Notes: generated by a model not told the origin, from the sequence alone. Counted from the stretch's first letter, positions 47,360 through 58,437 are shown. The stretch: DNA of 64,000 nucleotides from Microvirga sp. 17 mud 1-3 (GCF_003151255.1 NZ_CP029481.1:3969001-4033000); one strand, 5' to 3'. Program-made: numbers and translations.

Positions 47360-48286
47360 TTAGACCGTCTCACGGGCCGCGTGAAGCCCAGGAACGCCTT
47401 CAAAAATGCCGCGATTCGCCTTCACCCGATCGAGAATGAAATCGTGAACCTCCTCGACCCGCCGGAGGCTGCGCACCTCCGCATGGGTGACGAGCCAGTA
47501 GGTGCGAGAATAGGCGATGTCCGGCAGGATCCGGCGAAGCTCGGGGAACCGCCCCACCGCATAGTCGTGCAGGATCCCGATGCCCGCCCCGGCGCGCACG
47601 GCCTCCATCTGGGCGACGACGCTGGCGCATTCGAACCGCCGGGCCGTGACCTTTTCGAGCCCGGAGAAATAGTCGAGGAGCGGGCTGTAGAGGAGATCCG
47701 GCACGTAAGTGACGAGGGTCCGTCCCGCGAGATCTGTCTGATCCACGATGGGCCCGTGCCGGCACAGATAATCCTCGGAGGCGTAGAGGCTCAGCCGGTA
47801 ATCCGTGAGCTTGCGCGAGACTAGGCGGCCCTCCGTCGGCCGCTCCAGCGTGATGGCGATGTCCGCCTCCCGCTTCGACAGGGAGAAGGTGCGCGGCAAG
47901 GCCACGAGCTGGAGGGTGAGGTCGGGATGGCGCTCCGCGAGCCGGCCGAGCTCGGGCGCCAGGAAATAGGTGCCGAGCCCGTCCGGTGCCCCGATCCTGA
48001 CCGTGCCCGAGAGGGCGAAATCGGACCCGCCGATCTCACTCGCCACGGCGAGCGCCTGGCTTTCCATGCTCTCGGCCTTGGCGAGCAGGCGCTCTCCCTG
48101 CTCGGTCAGGGCATAGCCCTGGGGACTGCGCTCGAACAGCTTGGCCTTGAGGGCCCCTTCGAGCGCGCCGATGCGACGCGAAACCGTGGTATGGTCCGCT
48201 TCGAGCTGGCGCGAGGCCGCCGTGAGCCGTCCCGCCCGCGCGACGGCCAGGAAGAAACGGAGATCGTCCCAATCGAAGGCACTCAT
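47360..48286 (-). CDS. LysR family transcriptional regulator
   Basis: 308 residues from the ATG at 48286. The N-terminal HTH is FDWDDLRFFLAVARAGRLTAASRQLEADHTTVSRRIGALEGALKAKLFER. A periplasmic-binding-like effector domain begins near residue 90 (LSGTVRIGAPDGLGTYFLAPEL). It is divergent from mmsA with a 120-nt gap, the usual LysR arrangement, so it probably controls the valine-degradation genes. The inducer is unknown. Confidence 0.88.
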   Translation of the reverse strand: MSAFDWDDLRFFLAVARAGRLTAASRQLEADHTTVSRRIGALEGALKAKLFERSPQGYALTEQGERLLAKAESMESQALAVASEIGGSDFALSGTVRIGAPDGLGTYFLAPELGRLAERHPDLTLQLVALPRTFSLSKREADIAITLERPTEGRLVSRKLTDYRLSLYASEDYLCRHGPIVDQTDLAGRTLVTYVPDLLYSPLLDYFSGLEKVTARRFECASVVAQMEAVRAGAGIGILHDYAVGRFPELRRILPDIAYSRTYWLVTHAEVRSLRRVEEVHDFILDRVKANRGIFEGVPGLHAARETV

Positions 48287-48406
48287 TCGGGCAACGGCTC
48301 CATATTGGGATTCTCGCACAACGCACCTTCATTATCGCCCATAGTCGTGCGATTTTGACAATGGTAGACAAGCGTCACCCAAAATTTCTCCAGGAGGATA
48401 AACGCC

Positions 48407-49903
<1,497 letters not shown>

Positions 49904-49938
49904 GGATGGCTTGAAAGCCTCCCGTCACAAGGCCCTGG

Positions 49939-49971
49939 CCGCCGCTCTCACCCTGGGAGCGGCGGTTTTTT
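49939..49971 (+). terminator. Rho-independent terminator after mmsA
   Basis: A 9-bp stem CCGCCGCTC / GAGCGGCGG (49939-49947 with 49957-49965) and a T6 run at 49966-49971. It separates mmsA from the acyl-CoA dehydrogenase gene 145 nt later, which must have its own promoter or receive read-through. Confidence 0.8.
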
Positions 49972-50115
49972 CTTGGCAGGCTTGCGCCTTTCTTCCTCAC
50001 GACCGCACGTGAAAGCCTCCATCCGCACACGGGATGGGGCTCTTGGTGGCAAACCTGCCTGCCCTAGATCGAAAGTCATGCTTGCCCGGACGCCACTTGG
50101 TATGACGATTGCGCC

Positions 50116-51267
50116 ATGACCCAGTTCTCTCTCACTGACGATCAGATCGCCGTCCGCGACATGGCTCTCGCATTCGCGGCGGACAACCTCGCGCCCCATG
50201 CCCTTGAATGGGACGAGAAGAAGCATTTTCCCGTCGACGTGATGCGCGAGGCAGCCGCCCTTGGTATGGCGGCGATCTATACCCGCGACGATGTGGGTGG
50301 GTCCGGCATGACGCGGCTCGATGCGGCGTTGATCTTCGAGGCGCTCGCCACCGGCTGCCCGGCCATTTCGGCCTATCTGTCGATCCACAACATGGCGACC
50401 TGGATGATCGACCGCTACGGCTCCGAGGAGCAGCGCCAGCGGTACATCCCCCGTCTTGCGACCATGGAGCTCGTCGCCAGTTATTGCCTGACCGAGCCGG
50501 GCTCCGGCTCGGATGCGGCGGCCCTCAAGACGAAGGCAGTGCGCGACGGCGACCATTACGTGGTTAATGGCGTCAAGCAGTTCATTTCCGGCGCGGGCGT
50601 CTCGGACATATACGTCACCATGGTGCGCACCGGCGCGGAAGGCCCGTCCGGCATCTCGACCCTCGTGATCGAGAAGGACATGCCCGGCGTCTCGTTCGGA
50701 GCGCAGGAAAGAAAAATGGGCTGGAACGCCCAGCCCACCGCCGCCGTGATCTTCGAGGATGTGCGCGTGCCGGTCGCCAACCGTCTCTCGGACGAGGGGA
50801 TGGGCTTCAAGATCGCCATGTCGGGGCTCGATGGCGGGCGCCTCAATATCGGCGCCTGCTCGCTGGGTGGCGCGCAGGCCGCCCTCGACAAGGCACTCGC
50901 TTACGCGAACGACCGCAAGGCCTTCGGCAAGCGTATCGCCGACCTGCAGGCGCTCCAGTTCAAGCTCGCCGACATGGCGACCGAGCTCGAAGCCGCGCGC
51001 ACCTTCCTCTGGCGCGCCGCCGCCGCCCTCGACGCGAAGACGCTCGATGCCACGAAGCTGTGCGCCATGGCCAAGCGCCTCGCCACCGATACGGGTTTCG
51101 AGGTAGCGAACGAGGCACTCCAGATCCACGGGGGCTACGGCTACCTGGCCGATTACGGCATCGAGAAAATCGTGCGCGACCTGCGCGTCCATCAGATCCT
51201 CGAGGGTACCAACGAGATCATGCGGCTCATCGTGGCGCGGGACCTCGTCGGGCGCGGCAACCGGTAG
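50116..51267 (+). CDS. Acyl-CoA dehydrogenase, probable isobutyryl-CoA dehydrogenase
   Basis: 383 residues. ASYCLTEPGSGSDAAALKT is the FAD/substrate signature and the catalytic base is E363 in HQILEGTNEIMRLI. KAFGKRIADLQALQFKLADM is the helix of the C-terminal domain. It oxidises a short branched acyl-CoA with electrons to ETF. Its place between mmsA and mmsB points to isobutyryl-CoA in valine breakdown. The stop is 8 nt before mmsB. Confidence 0.87.
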   Translation: MTQFSLTDDQIAVRDMALAFAADNLAPHALEWDEKKHFPVDVMREAAALGMAAIYTRDDVGGSGMTRLDAALIFEALATGCPAISAYLSIHNMATWMIDRYGSEEQRQRYIPRLATMELVASYCLTEPGSGSDAAALKTKAVRDGDHYVVNGVKQFISGAGVSDIYVTMVRTGAEGPSGISTLVIEKDMPGVSFGAQERKMGWNAQPTAAVIFEDVRVPVANRLSDEGMGFKIAMSGLDGGRLNIGACSLGGAQAALDKALAYANDRKAFGKRIADLQALQFKLADMATELEAARTFLWRAAAALDAKTLDATKLCAMAKRLATDTGFEVANEALQIHGGYGYLADYGIEKIVRDLRVHQILEGTNEIMRLIVARDLVGRGNR

Positions 51268-51275
51268 GAGAAATC

Positions 51276-52160
51276 ATGACCGACATCGCCTTCATCGGCC
51301 TCGGCAACATGGGCGGCCCGATGGCCGCCAACCTCGTCAAGGCCGGGCACAATGTCACCGGCTTCGACCTCGTGCCCGCCTCCTGCGACCAGGCGCGGGC
51401 CGACGGCATCGCGGTGGCGGGCTCGGCGCAGGAGAGCGTGCGGGATGCCGCCATCGTCATCACCATGCTGCCTGCCGGAAAGCATGTGCTCTCGGTCTGG
51501 AACGACATTCTGCCCGCCGTGAAGCCCGGCACTCTCGTGATCGATTGCTCGACCGTCGATGTGGACAGCGCCCGCAAGGCCCATGCTCTGGCGAAGGAGA
51601 AGGGCCTCCCCTCTCTCGATGCCCCGGTTTCGGGCGGTGTCGGCGGCGCCAAGGGTGCGACGCTTACCTTCATGGCGGGCGGTACGGCGGAGGCCTTTGC
51701 CCGGGCCGAGCCGATTCTGGCCCAGATGGGCAAGAAGGTCGTCCATTGCGGCGAGGCGGGCGCGGGTCAGGCTGCGAAGATCTGCAACAACATGATCCTG
51801 GGCATCTCGATGATCGGCGTGGCGGAAGCCTTCGTGCTGGCCGAGAAGCTCGGTCTCTCGCACCAGGCTTTGTTCGACGTGGCCTCGACCTCGTCCGGGC
51901 AGTGCTGGTCGCTGACCACCTATTGCCCCGTCCCGGGCCCCGTTCCCACCTCCCCGGCCAATAACGGCTACAAGCCGGGCTTCGCGGCGGCGCTGATGCT
52001 CAAGGATCTGAAGCTCGCCCAGGAAGCGGCCCTGGCCTCCGGAGCCACGACGCCTCTCGGAGCCGAGGCCGCTCAGCTCTACGCCCTGTTCAACAATGCG
52101 GGCCATGAAGGCGATGACTTTTCGGGCATCATCAACTTCATTCGCGGGCAAAAGGGCTGA
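51276..52160 (+). CDS. mmsB: 3-hydroxyisobutyrate dehydrogenase
   Basis: 294 residues from the ATG at 51276, with TAGGAGAA upstream. The Rossmann motif DIAFIGLGNMGGPMAANLVKAGHNV binds NAD. The substrate-binding DAPVSGGVGGAKGATLTFMAGG and catalytic K168 in GAGQAAKICNNMILG are diagnostic of the beta-hydroxyacid dehydrogenase family, and the overall match is to MmsB. It forms methylmalonate semialdehyde, the substrate of MmsA. Enoyl-CoA hydratase and HIBYL-CoA hydrolase, also needed, are not in the window. Confidence 0.92.
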   Translation: MTDIAFIGLGNMGGPMAANLVKAGHNVTGFDLVPASCDQARADGIAVAGSAQESVRDAAIVITMLPAGKHVLSVWNDILPAVKPGTLVIDCSTVDVDSARKAHALAKEKGLPSLDAPVSGGVGGAKGATLTFMAGGTAEAFARAEPILAQMGKKVVHCGEAGAGQAAKICNNMILGISMIGVAEAFVLAEKLGLSHQALFDVASTSSGQCWSLTTYCPVPGPVPTSPANNGYKPGFAAALMLKDLKLAQEAALASGATTPLGAEAAQLYALFNNAGHEGDDFSGIINFIRGQKG

Positions 52161-52311
52161 TCCCCGGCGGGCCACGTTTGGCCATGACCTAAGGTGAAGC
52201 CATCGGGCGAGAAAGCCCTCGCAGGTGTTGCACAGTACCTACAGCTTTCGGCTGCAGGCTCCATTAGGCTCGGCGCCGAACAGAACTCAACCCTTGATTG
52301 CCGAGCCCGCT

Positions 52312-53523
52312 ATGGCCCGTTCGCCTGCCCTCACGGCTGATCCGTCTACCGATGCCGCCGCCATGCTGCGCCGCCTCGGGTTTGCGCTTCTGTTCTTCGC
52401 CATCCCGATCGCGGCTCTCCTCACCCGGCGCGCCGTAGTGGTTCTTGCGCCCATGGCGGTCATCCTGCTGGTCCTTGCGGCCTTCATCGACGACGGCTCG
52501 CGGGGGACCCGCGGCAGGCTCCTGACCGTGTTGACGGCTCCGGCCGGCATGGCTGGCATGGTCCTGCTGCTATGGACTGCCCTGTCCCTGATCTGGACCC
52601 CCTTCGTCGAGGAAGCCTCCGAGCGCCTGTTCAACATCTTCGGCATGGCCCTGCTCGGGCTCGCCGGCTACCTGTCGCTGCCGGACCGCATGCGCTCGGC
52701 GAACCTCTACATTCTTCCCGTCGGTGTCGCCCTCTCGGCCCTTCTGGGCATGCTGATCGCCTTTCATGGGGATTTCGGCTTCGACCCGGACGGGCAGAGC
52801 CTCGAGCGCGGCATGATCGTCCTGGCGCTGTTCGTCTGGCCGGCGGTCACCTGGCTTCATTCCCGCGGGCGAAGTCTGGAGGCGCTGCTCCTTGCCGTCC
52901 TCGTCGCCCTCGAGGCCCTCGTGGCGCAGGAGCCCCTCGCGCTCCAGTGCCTCGCGGTTGGTGCTCTGGGTTTCGCTGTCACGGCCATTAGCCCGCGAGG
53001 CGGAATCCGCCTGATCGCCCTGGTCATGGCCGGGCTGCTCCTCTTCGCGCCATTCCTGCCGTTCGTCCTGAAGCCCCTGGCGGTTGCGGCCACGGGCGCG
53101 GGCTCGCCCCTGACCGCCAGCCTCGATGTGTGGCGTCATGTGGTCCTGGGCGAGCCGCTCCGCCTAGTCACCGGCCATGGCCTCGAAACCGCCCTGCGCG
53201 GCCGCTTCTTCGGGCTTCTGCCCGTGAACGCACCCTCCACGGTGCTCTTCGAGATCTGGTACGAGCTCGGCCTCGTCGGCGCGGTGGCAGGGGCTGTCCT
53301 CCTCTATTCCGCCATCATGAAATCCGGCGAGCAGCGCCCGATCCTGGCGCCCGGAATCATGGCGACCTTCGCGACCGCTTATGCGTTCGGGTGTTTCGGA
53401 ATCGGCACCGCCCAGGTCTGGTGGTTCACGGCGCTCGTGCTCGTGGTGCTCATCTTCGTCGCCATCGAGCGCGGGCAGTTCCGCACCAAGCGCCCCAAGG
53501 CGGTGTTACACCGTTCCCGTTGA
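52312..53523 (+). CDS. O-antigen-ligase-like polytopic membrane protein
   Basis: 403 residues, about ten hydrophobic segments, starting at the ATG at 52312 (an earlier in-frame ATG at 52225 adds a non-membrane, atypical stretch). A periplasmic loop with TGHGLETALRGRFFGLLPVNAPSTVLFEIWYELGLVGAVAGAVLLY resembles the Wzy_C region of O-antigen ligases and polymerases. These act on undecaprenyl-linked glycans at the inner membrane. No glycosyltransferases are nearby, so the substrate is unknown. The 151-nt gap before it holds no identified signal. Confidence 0.7.
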   Translation: MARSPALTADPSTDAAAMLRRLGFALLFFAIPIAALLTRRAVVVLAPMAVILLVLAAFIDDGSRGTRGRLLTVLTAPAGMAGMVLLLWTALSLIWTPFVEEASERLFNIFGMALLGLAGYLSLPDRMRSANLYILPVGVALSALLGMLIAFHGDFGFDPDGQSLERGMIVLALFVWPAVTWLHSRGRSLEALLLAVLVALEALVAQEPLALQCLAVGALGFAVTAISPRGGIRLIALVMAGLLLFAPFLPFVLKPLAVAATGAGSPLTASLDVWRHVVLGEPLRLVTGHGLETALRGRFFGLLPVNAPSTVLFEIWYELGLVGAVAGAVLLYSAIMKSGEQRPILAPGIMATFATAYAFGCFGIGTAQVWWFTALVLVVLIFVAIERGQFRTKRPKAVLHRSR

Positions 53524-53616
53524 TGGAACGCGGCGTTTCGGCCACCCTTGGTGATTGACGGAGCGGGCCTTCCTCTGCTTGGCTTGCCTCCTGCCCATTC
53601 TCAGCAAGGGTCTTCC

Positions 53617-54786
53617 ATGCCGATCATCAACCGCATCGCCGATCTCGCCGACGAAATCGCCACGTGGCGCAAGGACTTTCACGAACATCCGGAGCTTCTC
53701 TTCGATGTGCACCGGACGGCGGGCATCGTCGCCGACAAGCTCAAGGCCTTCGGTTGCGACGAGGTGGTGACGGGCATCGGCCAGACCGGCGTCGTCGGCG
53801 TCATCAGGGGCCGCACCAACACCTCCGGCAAAGTGATCGGCCTGCGTGCCGACATGGACGCGCTCCCCATCGAGGAAGCGACCGACCTGCCCTACAAGTC
53901 CAAGACCGCCGGAAAGATGCATGCCTGCGGGCATGACGGCCACACGGCCATGCTGCTCGGTGCCGCGAAATATCTTTCCGAGACCCGCAATTTCGACGGG
54001 ACGGCGATCATGATCTTCCAGCCTGCCGAGGAAGGCGGCGGCGGTGGCGACGCCATGGTGAAGGACGGCGTCATGGAGCGCTTCGGCGTGCAGGAAGTCT
54101 ACGGCATGCACAATATGCCCGGGCTGCCGGTCGGCCACTTCGCGATCCGCCCGGGCCCGATCATGGCCGCGGCCGACCGTTTCAGCGTGACGATCGAAGG
54201 CAAGGGCGCCCACGCGGCACGTCCTCATGACGGCATCGACACGATCCTGGTGGCAAGCCATGTGGTGACGGCCCTGCAATCCATCGCGTCGCGCAATGTC
54301 GATCCGTTGGAATCGGTGGTGGTTTCCGTCTGCGCCATCAAGGCGGGCGAGACCTTCAACGTCATTCCGCAGACGGCAGAACTGCTCGGGACCGTGCGCA
54401 CCCTGTCGCCCGCCGTTCAGGACCTGGCGGAGAGCCGCATCCGCGCCCTCGTCGACAGCGTCTGCGCCGCCTTCGGCGCCAAGGCGACCGTGACCTACTG
54501 GCGCGGCTATCCGGTGACCGTCAACGACACGGAGAAGACCTCCTTCGTCGTGGATGTGGCGAAGCAGGTCGCCGGCGACGGCGCCGTGGATAATGCCGTC
54601 GCGCCGATGATGGGCTCGGAGGATTTCTCCTTCATGCTGAACGAGCGCCCCGGCGCCTATATCTTCGTCGGCAACGGCAACACCGCCGGGCTGCACCACC
54701 CGGCCTACAACTTCGATGACGAGGCGGCGCCCTATGGCGTGTCGCTGTGGGCCAAGATCGTCGAATCCGGCATGCCGGCCCGCTAA
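53617..54786 (+). CDS. M20-family amidohydrolase (hippurate hydrolase / N-acyl amino acid amidase type)
   Basis: 389 residues from the ATG at 53617. Metal ligands are C104 and H106 in HACGHDGHT, the Glu pair E138-E139 in QPAEEGGGG, a His in YGMHNMPG and a late His in GLHHPAYNF. The dimerisation domain is GKGAHAARPHDGIDTI. Enzymes of this subfamily remove acyl groups from amino acids such as hippurate, N-acetyl or indole-acetyl conjugates. A strong terminator follows. Confidence 0.87.
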   Translation: MPIINRIADLADEIATWRKDFHEHPELLFDVHRTAGIVADKLKAFGCDEVVTGIGQTGVVGVIRGRTNTSGKVIGLRADMDALPIEEATDLPYKSKTAGKMHACGHDGHTAMLLGAAKYLSETRNFDGTAIMIFQPAEEGGGGGDAMVKDGVMERFGVQEVYGMHNMPGLPVGHFAIRPGPIMAAADRFSVTIEGKGAHAARPHDGIDTILVASHVVTALQSIASRNVDPLESVVVSVCAIKAGETFNVIPQTAELLGTVRTLSPAVQDLAESRIRALVDSVCAAFGAKATVTYWRGYPVTVNDTEKTSFVVDVAKQVAGDGAVDNAVAPMMGSEDFSFMLNERPGAYIFVGNGNTAGLHHPAYNFDDEAAPYGVSLWAKIVESGMPAR

Positions 54787-54810
54787 GCGCAGGCTCGAAT
54801 GAACGATCCA

Positions 54811-54838
54811 CGCCGCCGGCTCGCACCGGCGGCGTTTT
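54811..54838 (+). terminator. Rho-independent terminator
   Basis: A 9-bp stem CGCCGCCGG / CCGGCGGCG (54811-54819 with 54826-54834), loop CTCGCA, then TTTT. It ends the amidohydrolase transcript and faces the convergent ribA. Confidence 0.8.
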
Positions 54839-54881
54839 GATGTGTGGTGGATGAGGAGATGGGCGTGTCGAAGGCCGCCCG

Positions 54882-55997
54882 TCAGTCCTTGCAGGACGAG
54901 GCCAGCAGGCCCTCGATGTCGATGTAATGCCCGGCGCGGTCGCGCTTGGAGGCCAGATAGCTGACGTTCTCGGCGGTCGGGCGCCCGAGCACGCGGTGGT
55001 CCGAAACCACGTCGAGACCGGCCTTCTTCAGGGCTGCGATCTTCTCGGGGTTGTTGGTCAGCACCCGCACGGCCGAAACACCGAGCTTCTGCAGCATGAC
55101 GGCCGCGAAGGCGAAACCGCGCTGGTCGGCATCGAACCCAAGAACCTCGTCCGCATCGTAGGTGTCATAACCCTGGGACTGGAGCTTGTAGGCGCGGATC
55201 TTGTTGGCGATCCCGTTCCCCCGCCCCTCCTGGTCGAGATAGAGCAGGATGCCGCCTTCGTTCTGCGCCATGAAGCGGACAGTCTCCCGCAACTGGTCGC
55301 CGCAATCGCATTTGAGGCTGCCGAACAGGTCGCCCGTCAGGCAGGCCGAATGCAGGCGCACCGTCACGGGCTTGGACAGATCGGGAGAACCGACAATGAC
55401 GGCCACCTGGTCGCGCAGACCCTCGCCGCCACGGAACACCACGAACTCGCTGGTGGGCGCGCCCTCGAGGGGCACGGGCGCACGGCTGACGATCTTGAGA
55501 TCGGCAGCCTTCGCCTGGCGATGGTTGCGGATATCGGCACCCGCCACGCGGGCGAGCAGCGGATCGATTTCGATTCCGGGGCCTAAGGGCACCACGATCA
55601 CGGCCGGCAGGAGGAGGGCGAGGCGGGCGAGTTCGAGGGCCTCTTCGTCGGCCGGGCCCGCAGCCCGGACCGGCGCGTCGATGCGCCCGCCGGTCTTGAG
55701 GGCGAGCATCTCGATCCGTGCCCGGTCGACGGACGGCAGCGCCATGGACCCCGCACTGTCCCGCTCGAGCCCGAGCCGGCGCAGACGGGCCGGCGGCAGG
55801 ACGAGATGGGCATGGCCGGCGGCCGCAGCCTCGATGCGCTCTGCCATAGCCTCGTCCAGATCCTCGATGGCGAGCGCCAGCACGTTCCCACCGGCGCCCT
55901 CGATCACGACGGGGCGCGCGCTGCGAAATTCCGCGATGGCCCGCTCCACCGCCATGACGGCCGGATCGTCGGACAGGCTCAAAACAAGACGCATCAT
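54882..55997 (-). CDS. ribA: GTP cyclohydrolase II with degenerate N-terminal RibB-like domain
   Basis: 371 residues. The C-terminal half (about 170-365) is a full RibA: zinc ligands C219, C230 and C232 in HSACLTGDLFGSLKCDCG, the LYLDQEGRGNG loop, and YDTYDADEVLGF. It opens GTP to start riboflavin synthesis. The N-terminal half (about 1-165) keeps only the outline of DHBP synthase (VERAIAEFRSARPVVIEG) and lacks the acidic DDEDRENEGD and RPGH motifs, so it cannot be catalytic. Such RibA fusions are common in Rhizobiales. A separate ribB is therefore needed elsewhere. Confidence 0.9.
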   Translation of the reverse strand: MMRLVLSLSDDPAVMAVERAIAEFRSARPVVIEGAGGNVLALAIEDLDEAMAERIEAAAAGHAHLVLPPARLRRLGLERDSAGSMALPSVDRARIEMLALKTGGRIDAPVRAAGPADEEALELARLALLLPAVIVVPLGPGIEIDPLLARVAGADIRNHRQAKAADLKIVSRAPVPLEGAPTSEFVVFRGGEGLRDQVAVIVGSPDLSKPVTVRLHSACLTGDLFGSLKCDCGDQLRETVRFMAQNEGGILLYLDQEGRGNGIANKIRAYKLQSQGYDTYDADEVLGFDADQRGFAFAAVMLQKLGVSAVRVLTNNPEKIAALKKAGLDVVSDHRVLGRPTAENVSYLASKRDRAGHYIDIEGLLASSCKD

Positions 55998-56151
55998 CCG
56001 TTGAACTCGAAGCAGCCGGGCTGCCCTGGCAAAAAGCCGATGCTCCCTGGCGGGAGAAGGCCATTTTCAGCCGGACCTTAGCATGCCCCCCTGTGAAGTC
56101 CCTAATGCGGCAGATGGGGAGCCTGCCATGCAGGTTCAACAGGCCTGCCTT

Positions 56152-57093
56152 TCAGGCGGACGAGGATAAGCGGGACGCGCGCAGGCCCGACAGGAGCCGC
56201 CCGTCGATGAGGATCAGGCCGGCCCCGATCAGGCCCATGCCGGCGAAATGCCGGAGCTCGAGCCGTTCCCCGAGGATCAGGCCGCCGAACAGGATGGCGC
56301 TGACCGGGATCAGGAACGTGACGAGCCCCACATTCGTGGCGCCGGCCCGGGCGAGAAGGCGGAAGAACAGGATATACGCGAAGGCCGTGGACAGGAGGGC
56401 GAGTCCCGCCACGGACAGGAGCGCACCGGCGCTCGGCAGCGGCAGGCTCCAGGGGCGGTCCACCAGGAGCGCCAAGGGCAGGAGGAGGACGCTCGATGCC
56501 GTCACCTGCCCGGCCGCGGTCGGCAGGGGTGCCAGGCCCATGGCCTTGAAGCGGCGTCCGAAGACGCCCGCGAACGCATAGGACAGGGCCGCGCCCAGAA
56601 CCGCGACCTGCGCCGGGATGCTGGCATCGCGGACCTCGAAAGCAGTCGCCCCGATCATGAGGGCGACGCCCGCAAACCCCACGACGACGCCTGCCATGCG
56701 CTGGCCTGTCAGCCGCTCGTCGGTCGTAAGGGCATGGGCGACCACGACCGTGAAGAGAGGCGTCGTGGCATTGAGGATGGACGCGAGCCCGCTGGCGATA
56801 TGGCTTTGTCCCCAGACGATGAGGGTGAACGGGATGGCGTTGTTGAGGATTCCCATGCCGAGGAAGGCCAGCCAGACGCTTCGCTCCCGGGGCAGGCCCA
56901 TGCCCATGACCGCCAGGACGAGCCTCAGGACGATGGCGGCCAGGACGACCCGAAGTGCCACGATCGTGAGGGGCGGCAATTCCTTCACGGCAATCCCGAC
57001 GAACAGGAACGACCCGCCCCAGACGACGGACAGGAGAACCAGCAGCGCCCAGTCGGATACCGCCATGGTCTTTTGAACGGGCAATGGATTCAT
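56152..57093 (-). CDS. EamA-family (DMT) transporter
   Basis: 313 residues from the ATG at 57093, with about ten membrane helices in two repeated EamA halves (ALLVLLSVVWGGSFLFVGIAV and VAVLGAALSYAFAGVFGRRF mark the two starts; RLLARAGATNVGLVTFLIPVSAILFGGLILGE the end). DMT proteins export amino acids or other metabolites; the substrate is not readable. A longer reading to 57240 adds a basic, non-membrane stretch and is rejected. Confidence 0.88.
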   Translation of the reverse strand: MNPLPVQKTMAVSDWALLVLLSVVWGGSFLFVGIAVKELPPLTIVALRVVLAAIVLRLVLAVMGMGLPRERSVWLAFLGMGILNNAIPFTLIVWGQSHIASGLASILNATTPLFTVVVAHALTTDERLTGQRMAGVVVGFAGVALMIGATAFEVRDASIPAQVAVLGAALSYAFAGVFGRRFKAMGLAPLPTAAGQVTASSVLLLPLALLVDRPWSLPLPSAGALLSVAGLALLSTAFAYILFFRLLARAGATNVGLVTFLIPVSAILFGGLILGERLELRHFAGMGLIGAGLILIDGRLLSGLRASRLSSSA

Positions 57094-57161
57094 TTCGCCT
57101 GCCTTTCGCGCAGACCCTCGATGGCACGGCACGGGGCGGGGGCTCGACCCGTTTCCTGTGG

Positions 57162-57920
57162 TCAGGACAGGTCGTACCACTCCCCGCCCTGGCGGCAGGC
57201 GATCATGGCGCCTTTGCGGGTGCCTTCCGGTCCCTTCCATTCCTGGTTCACGAGGCGGCAGACGAAATCGCCAGGCATGTCGCCCTTCGGCAGGTCCTTG
57301 ATGCTCACCTTGCCCGACGCACCGGTTTCGGGGTTGCGCCAGGTGGTGCTGCGCCCGCCGGGGCCGTCGATTACGTTCAGGATGGCCTGAGCCTCGATGG
57401 GGCGATCCGCCTGGGGGACGATTCGCGTGGCCTCCCGCTCGGCTTCCGCCTGGGCCATGGCGCTCTGAGCCCGCTCGCGGGCGGCGGCCAGCTGGGCCGT
57501 CATCGCGCCGGCGGATGCCGCCTGCATGGCAATGCTCGGCGCCGCCGCCAGAAGCCCGATTCCGCCCGACATCGCACCGCTCACCGCAGCGCCGGCGATG
57601 GTGGAGGCGAGAGCCATGCCTTGCGTGGCCATGGCCTGGTTCATCTGGTTGTCCAGGGCGCCCGTCAGGCTCGGGCGTTCCATATGGCCTGCCGCCACAT
57701 CCTGGAGCCGCACCGCGAACTGGCTGAGGCGGATGCTGCTCGACGTGCCGTCTTCGGCTTCCGGCGCGACACTCTGGGCAATGCCGACGGCCGAGCTCGC
57801 AATGCCTGTCGGGTCGAGGCGCGCCACCGTGCTTGCGACCTGCGCGCCCGTCGTCTGGTTGCAGGCCGAGAGGGCCAGTGTCAGGACCAGGAGCGGCCCG
57901 CGGGTAAGAGTTTTCGACAT
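57162..57920 (-). CDS. Lipoprotein of unknown function with C-terminal surface-antigen-like domain
   Basis: 252 residues. Signal peptide II with lipobox LALSAC (acylated Cys20). The middle (about 85-165) is Ala/Met-rich and helical with a possible glycine-rich hydrophobic stretch (SGAMSGGIGLLAAAPSI), then a coiled coil. The end (about 190-252) has WRNPETGASGKVSI and CRQGGEWYDLS, resembling the last part of 17-kDa-surface-antigen or SH3-like periplasmic domains. Function unknown. Confidence 0.72.
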   Translation of the reverse strand: MSKTLTRGPLLVLTLALSACNQTTGAQVASTVARLDPTGIASSAVGIAQSVAPEAEDGTSSSIRLSQFAVRLQDVAAGHMERPSLTGALDNQMNQAMATQGMALASTIAGAAVSGAMSGGIGLLAAAPSIAMQAASAGAMTAQLAAARERAQSAMAQAEAEREATRIVPQADRPIEAQAILNVIDGPGGRSTTWRNPETGASGKVSIKDLPKGDMPGDFVCRLVNQEWKGPEGTRKGAMIACRQGGEWYDLS

Positions 57921-58088
57921 AGATGCCCTCGTGCGAAGCGAGAGCGTCCTATCATAACGTTATGCCATTCGAGAAGGGCCACACCACAACGTTGCGACAT
58001 AGGTGGGCCGGAAAGAAACGGTTTACGACGATGACGGGTTCGCGGCCGGCTTTACTCCCCGTTCACTCCTCCGGCGCGAGTGTGGGGC

Positions 58089-58382
58089 ATGACCTGCTCC
58101 TCGAACGCCGCGATCATCATGAGCCTGGATTCCTACCCCGACCGATCGTTCCCGGCCTCCGGCCTCGCCGTCCGGCAGCGCGATTCGGGGGACTCGGGCC
58201 GCGCCCGCCCGGCCGTCGCCCCGGCGCGACACCGCAGCTTCATTCTCGGGCGCTCCGACGCCAGATTGCGCACCCTGGTCAACCAGGAGGAACGCGACCG
58301 CCTGCATTGCTGGTCCATGGTCGTCGCCCTGACCTCCTCGGCAGCCGGACTGGCGCTGCTTCTGACCGCCGCCCTTCAGTAA
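58089..58382 (+). CDS. Small membrane-anchored protein of unknown function
   Basis: 97 residues if started at the ATG at 58089 (an ATG at 58119, giving MSLDSYPDRS, is an alternative; neither has a good ribosome site). The N-terminal two thirds are basic and polar, and one C-terminal hydrophobic helix (WSMVVALTSSAAGLALLLTAAL) ends the protein, as in tail-anchored proteins. A strong terminator follows 23 nt later, which supports a real transcript. No family recognised. Confidence 0.45.
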   Translation: MTCSSNAAIIMSLDSYPDRSFPASGLAVRQRDSGDSGRARPAVAPARHRSFILGRSDARLRTLVNQEERDRLHCWSMVVALTSSAAGLALLLTAALQ

Positions 58383-58405
58383 TCTCGACTTCCGCAGAAC
58401 TCGCA

Positions 58406-58431
58406 AAAAACCCGGCCTCGGCCGGGTTTTT
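58406..58431. terminator. Bidirectional terminator
   Basis: An 11-bp perfect stem AAAAACCCGGC / GCCGGGTTTTT (58406-58416 with 58421-58431), loop CTCG, with an A-run on one side and a T-run on the other. It terminates the small membrane-protein gene and the convergent proline-rich gene. Confidence 0.85.
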
Positions 58432-58437
58432 CGTTCG

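Noticed and set aside
56152..57240. Longer start for the EamA transporter at 57240
   Set aside because: The added 49 residues are basic and non-membrane; the start at 57093 places the first helix near the N-terminus.
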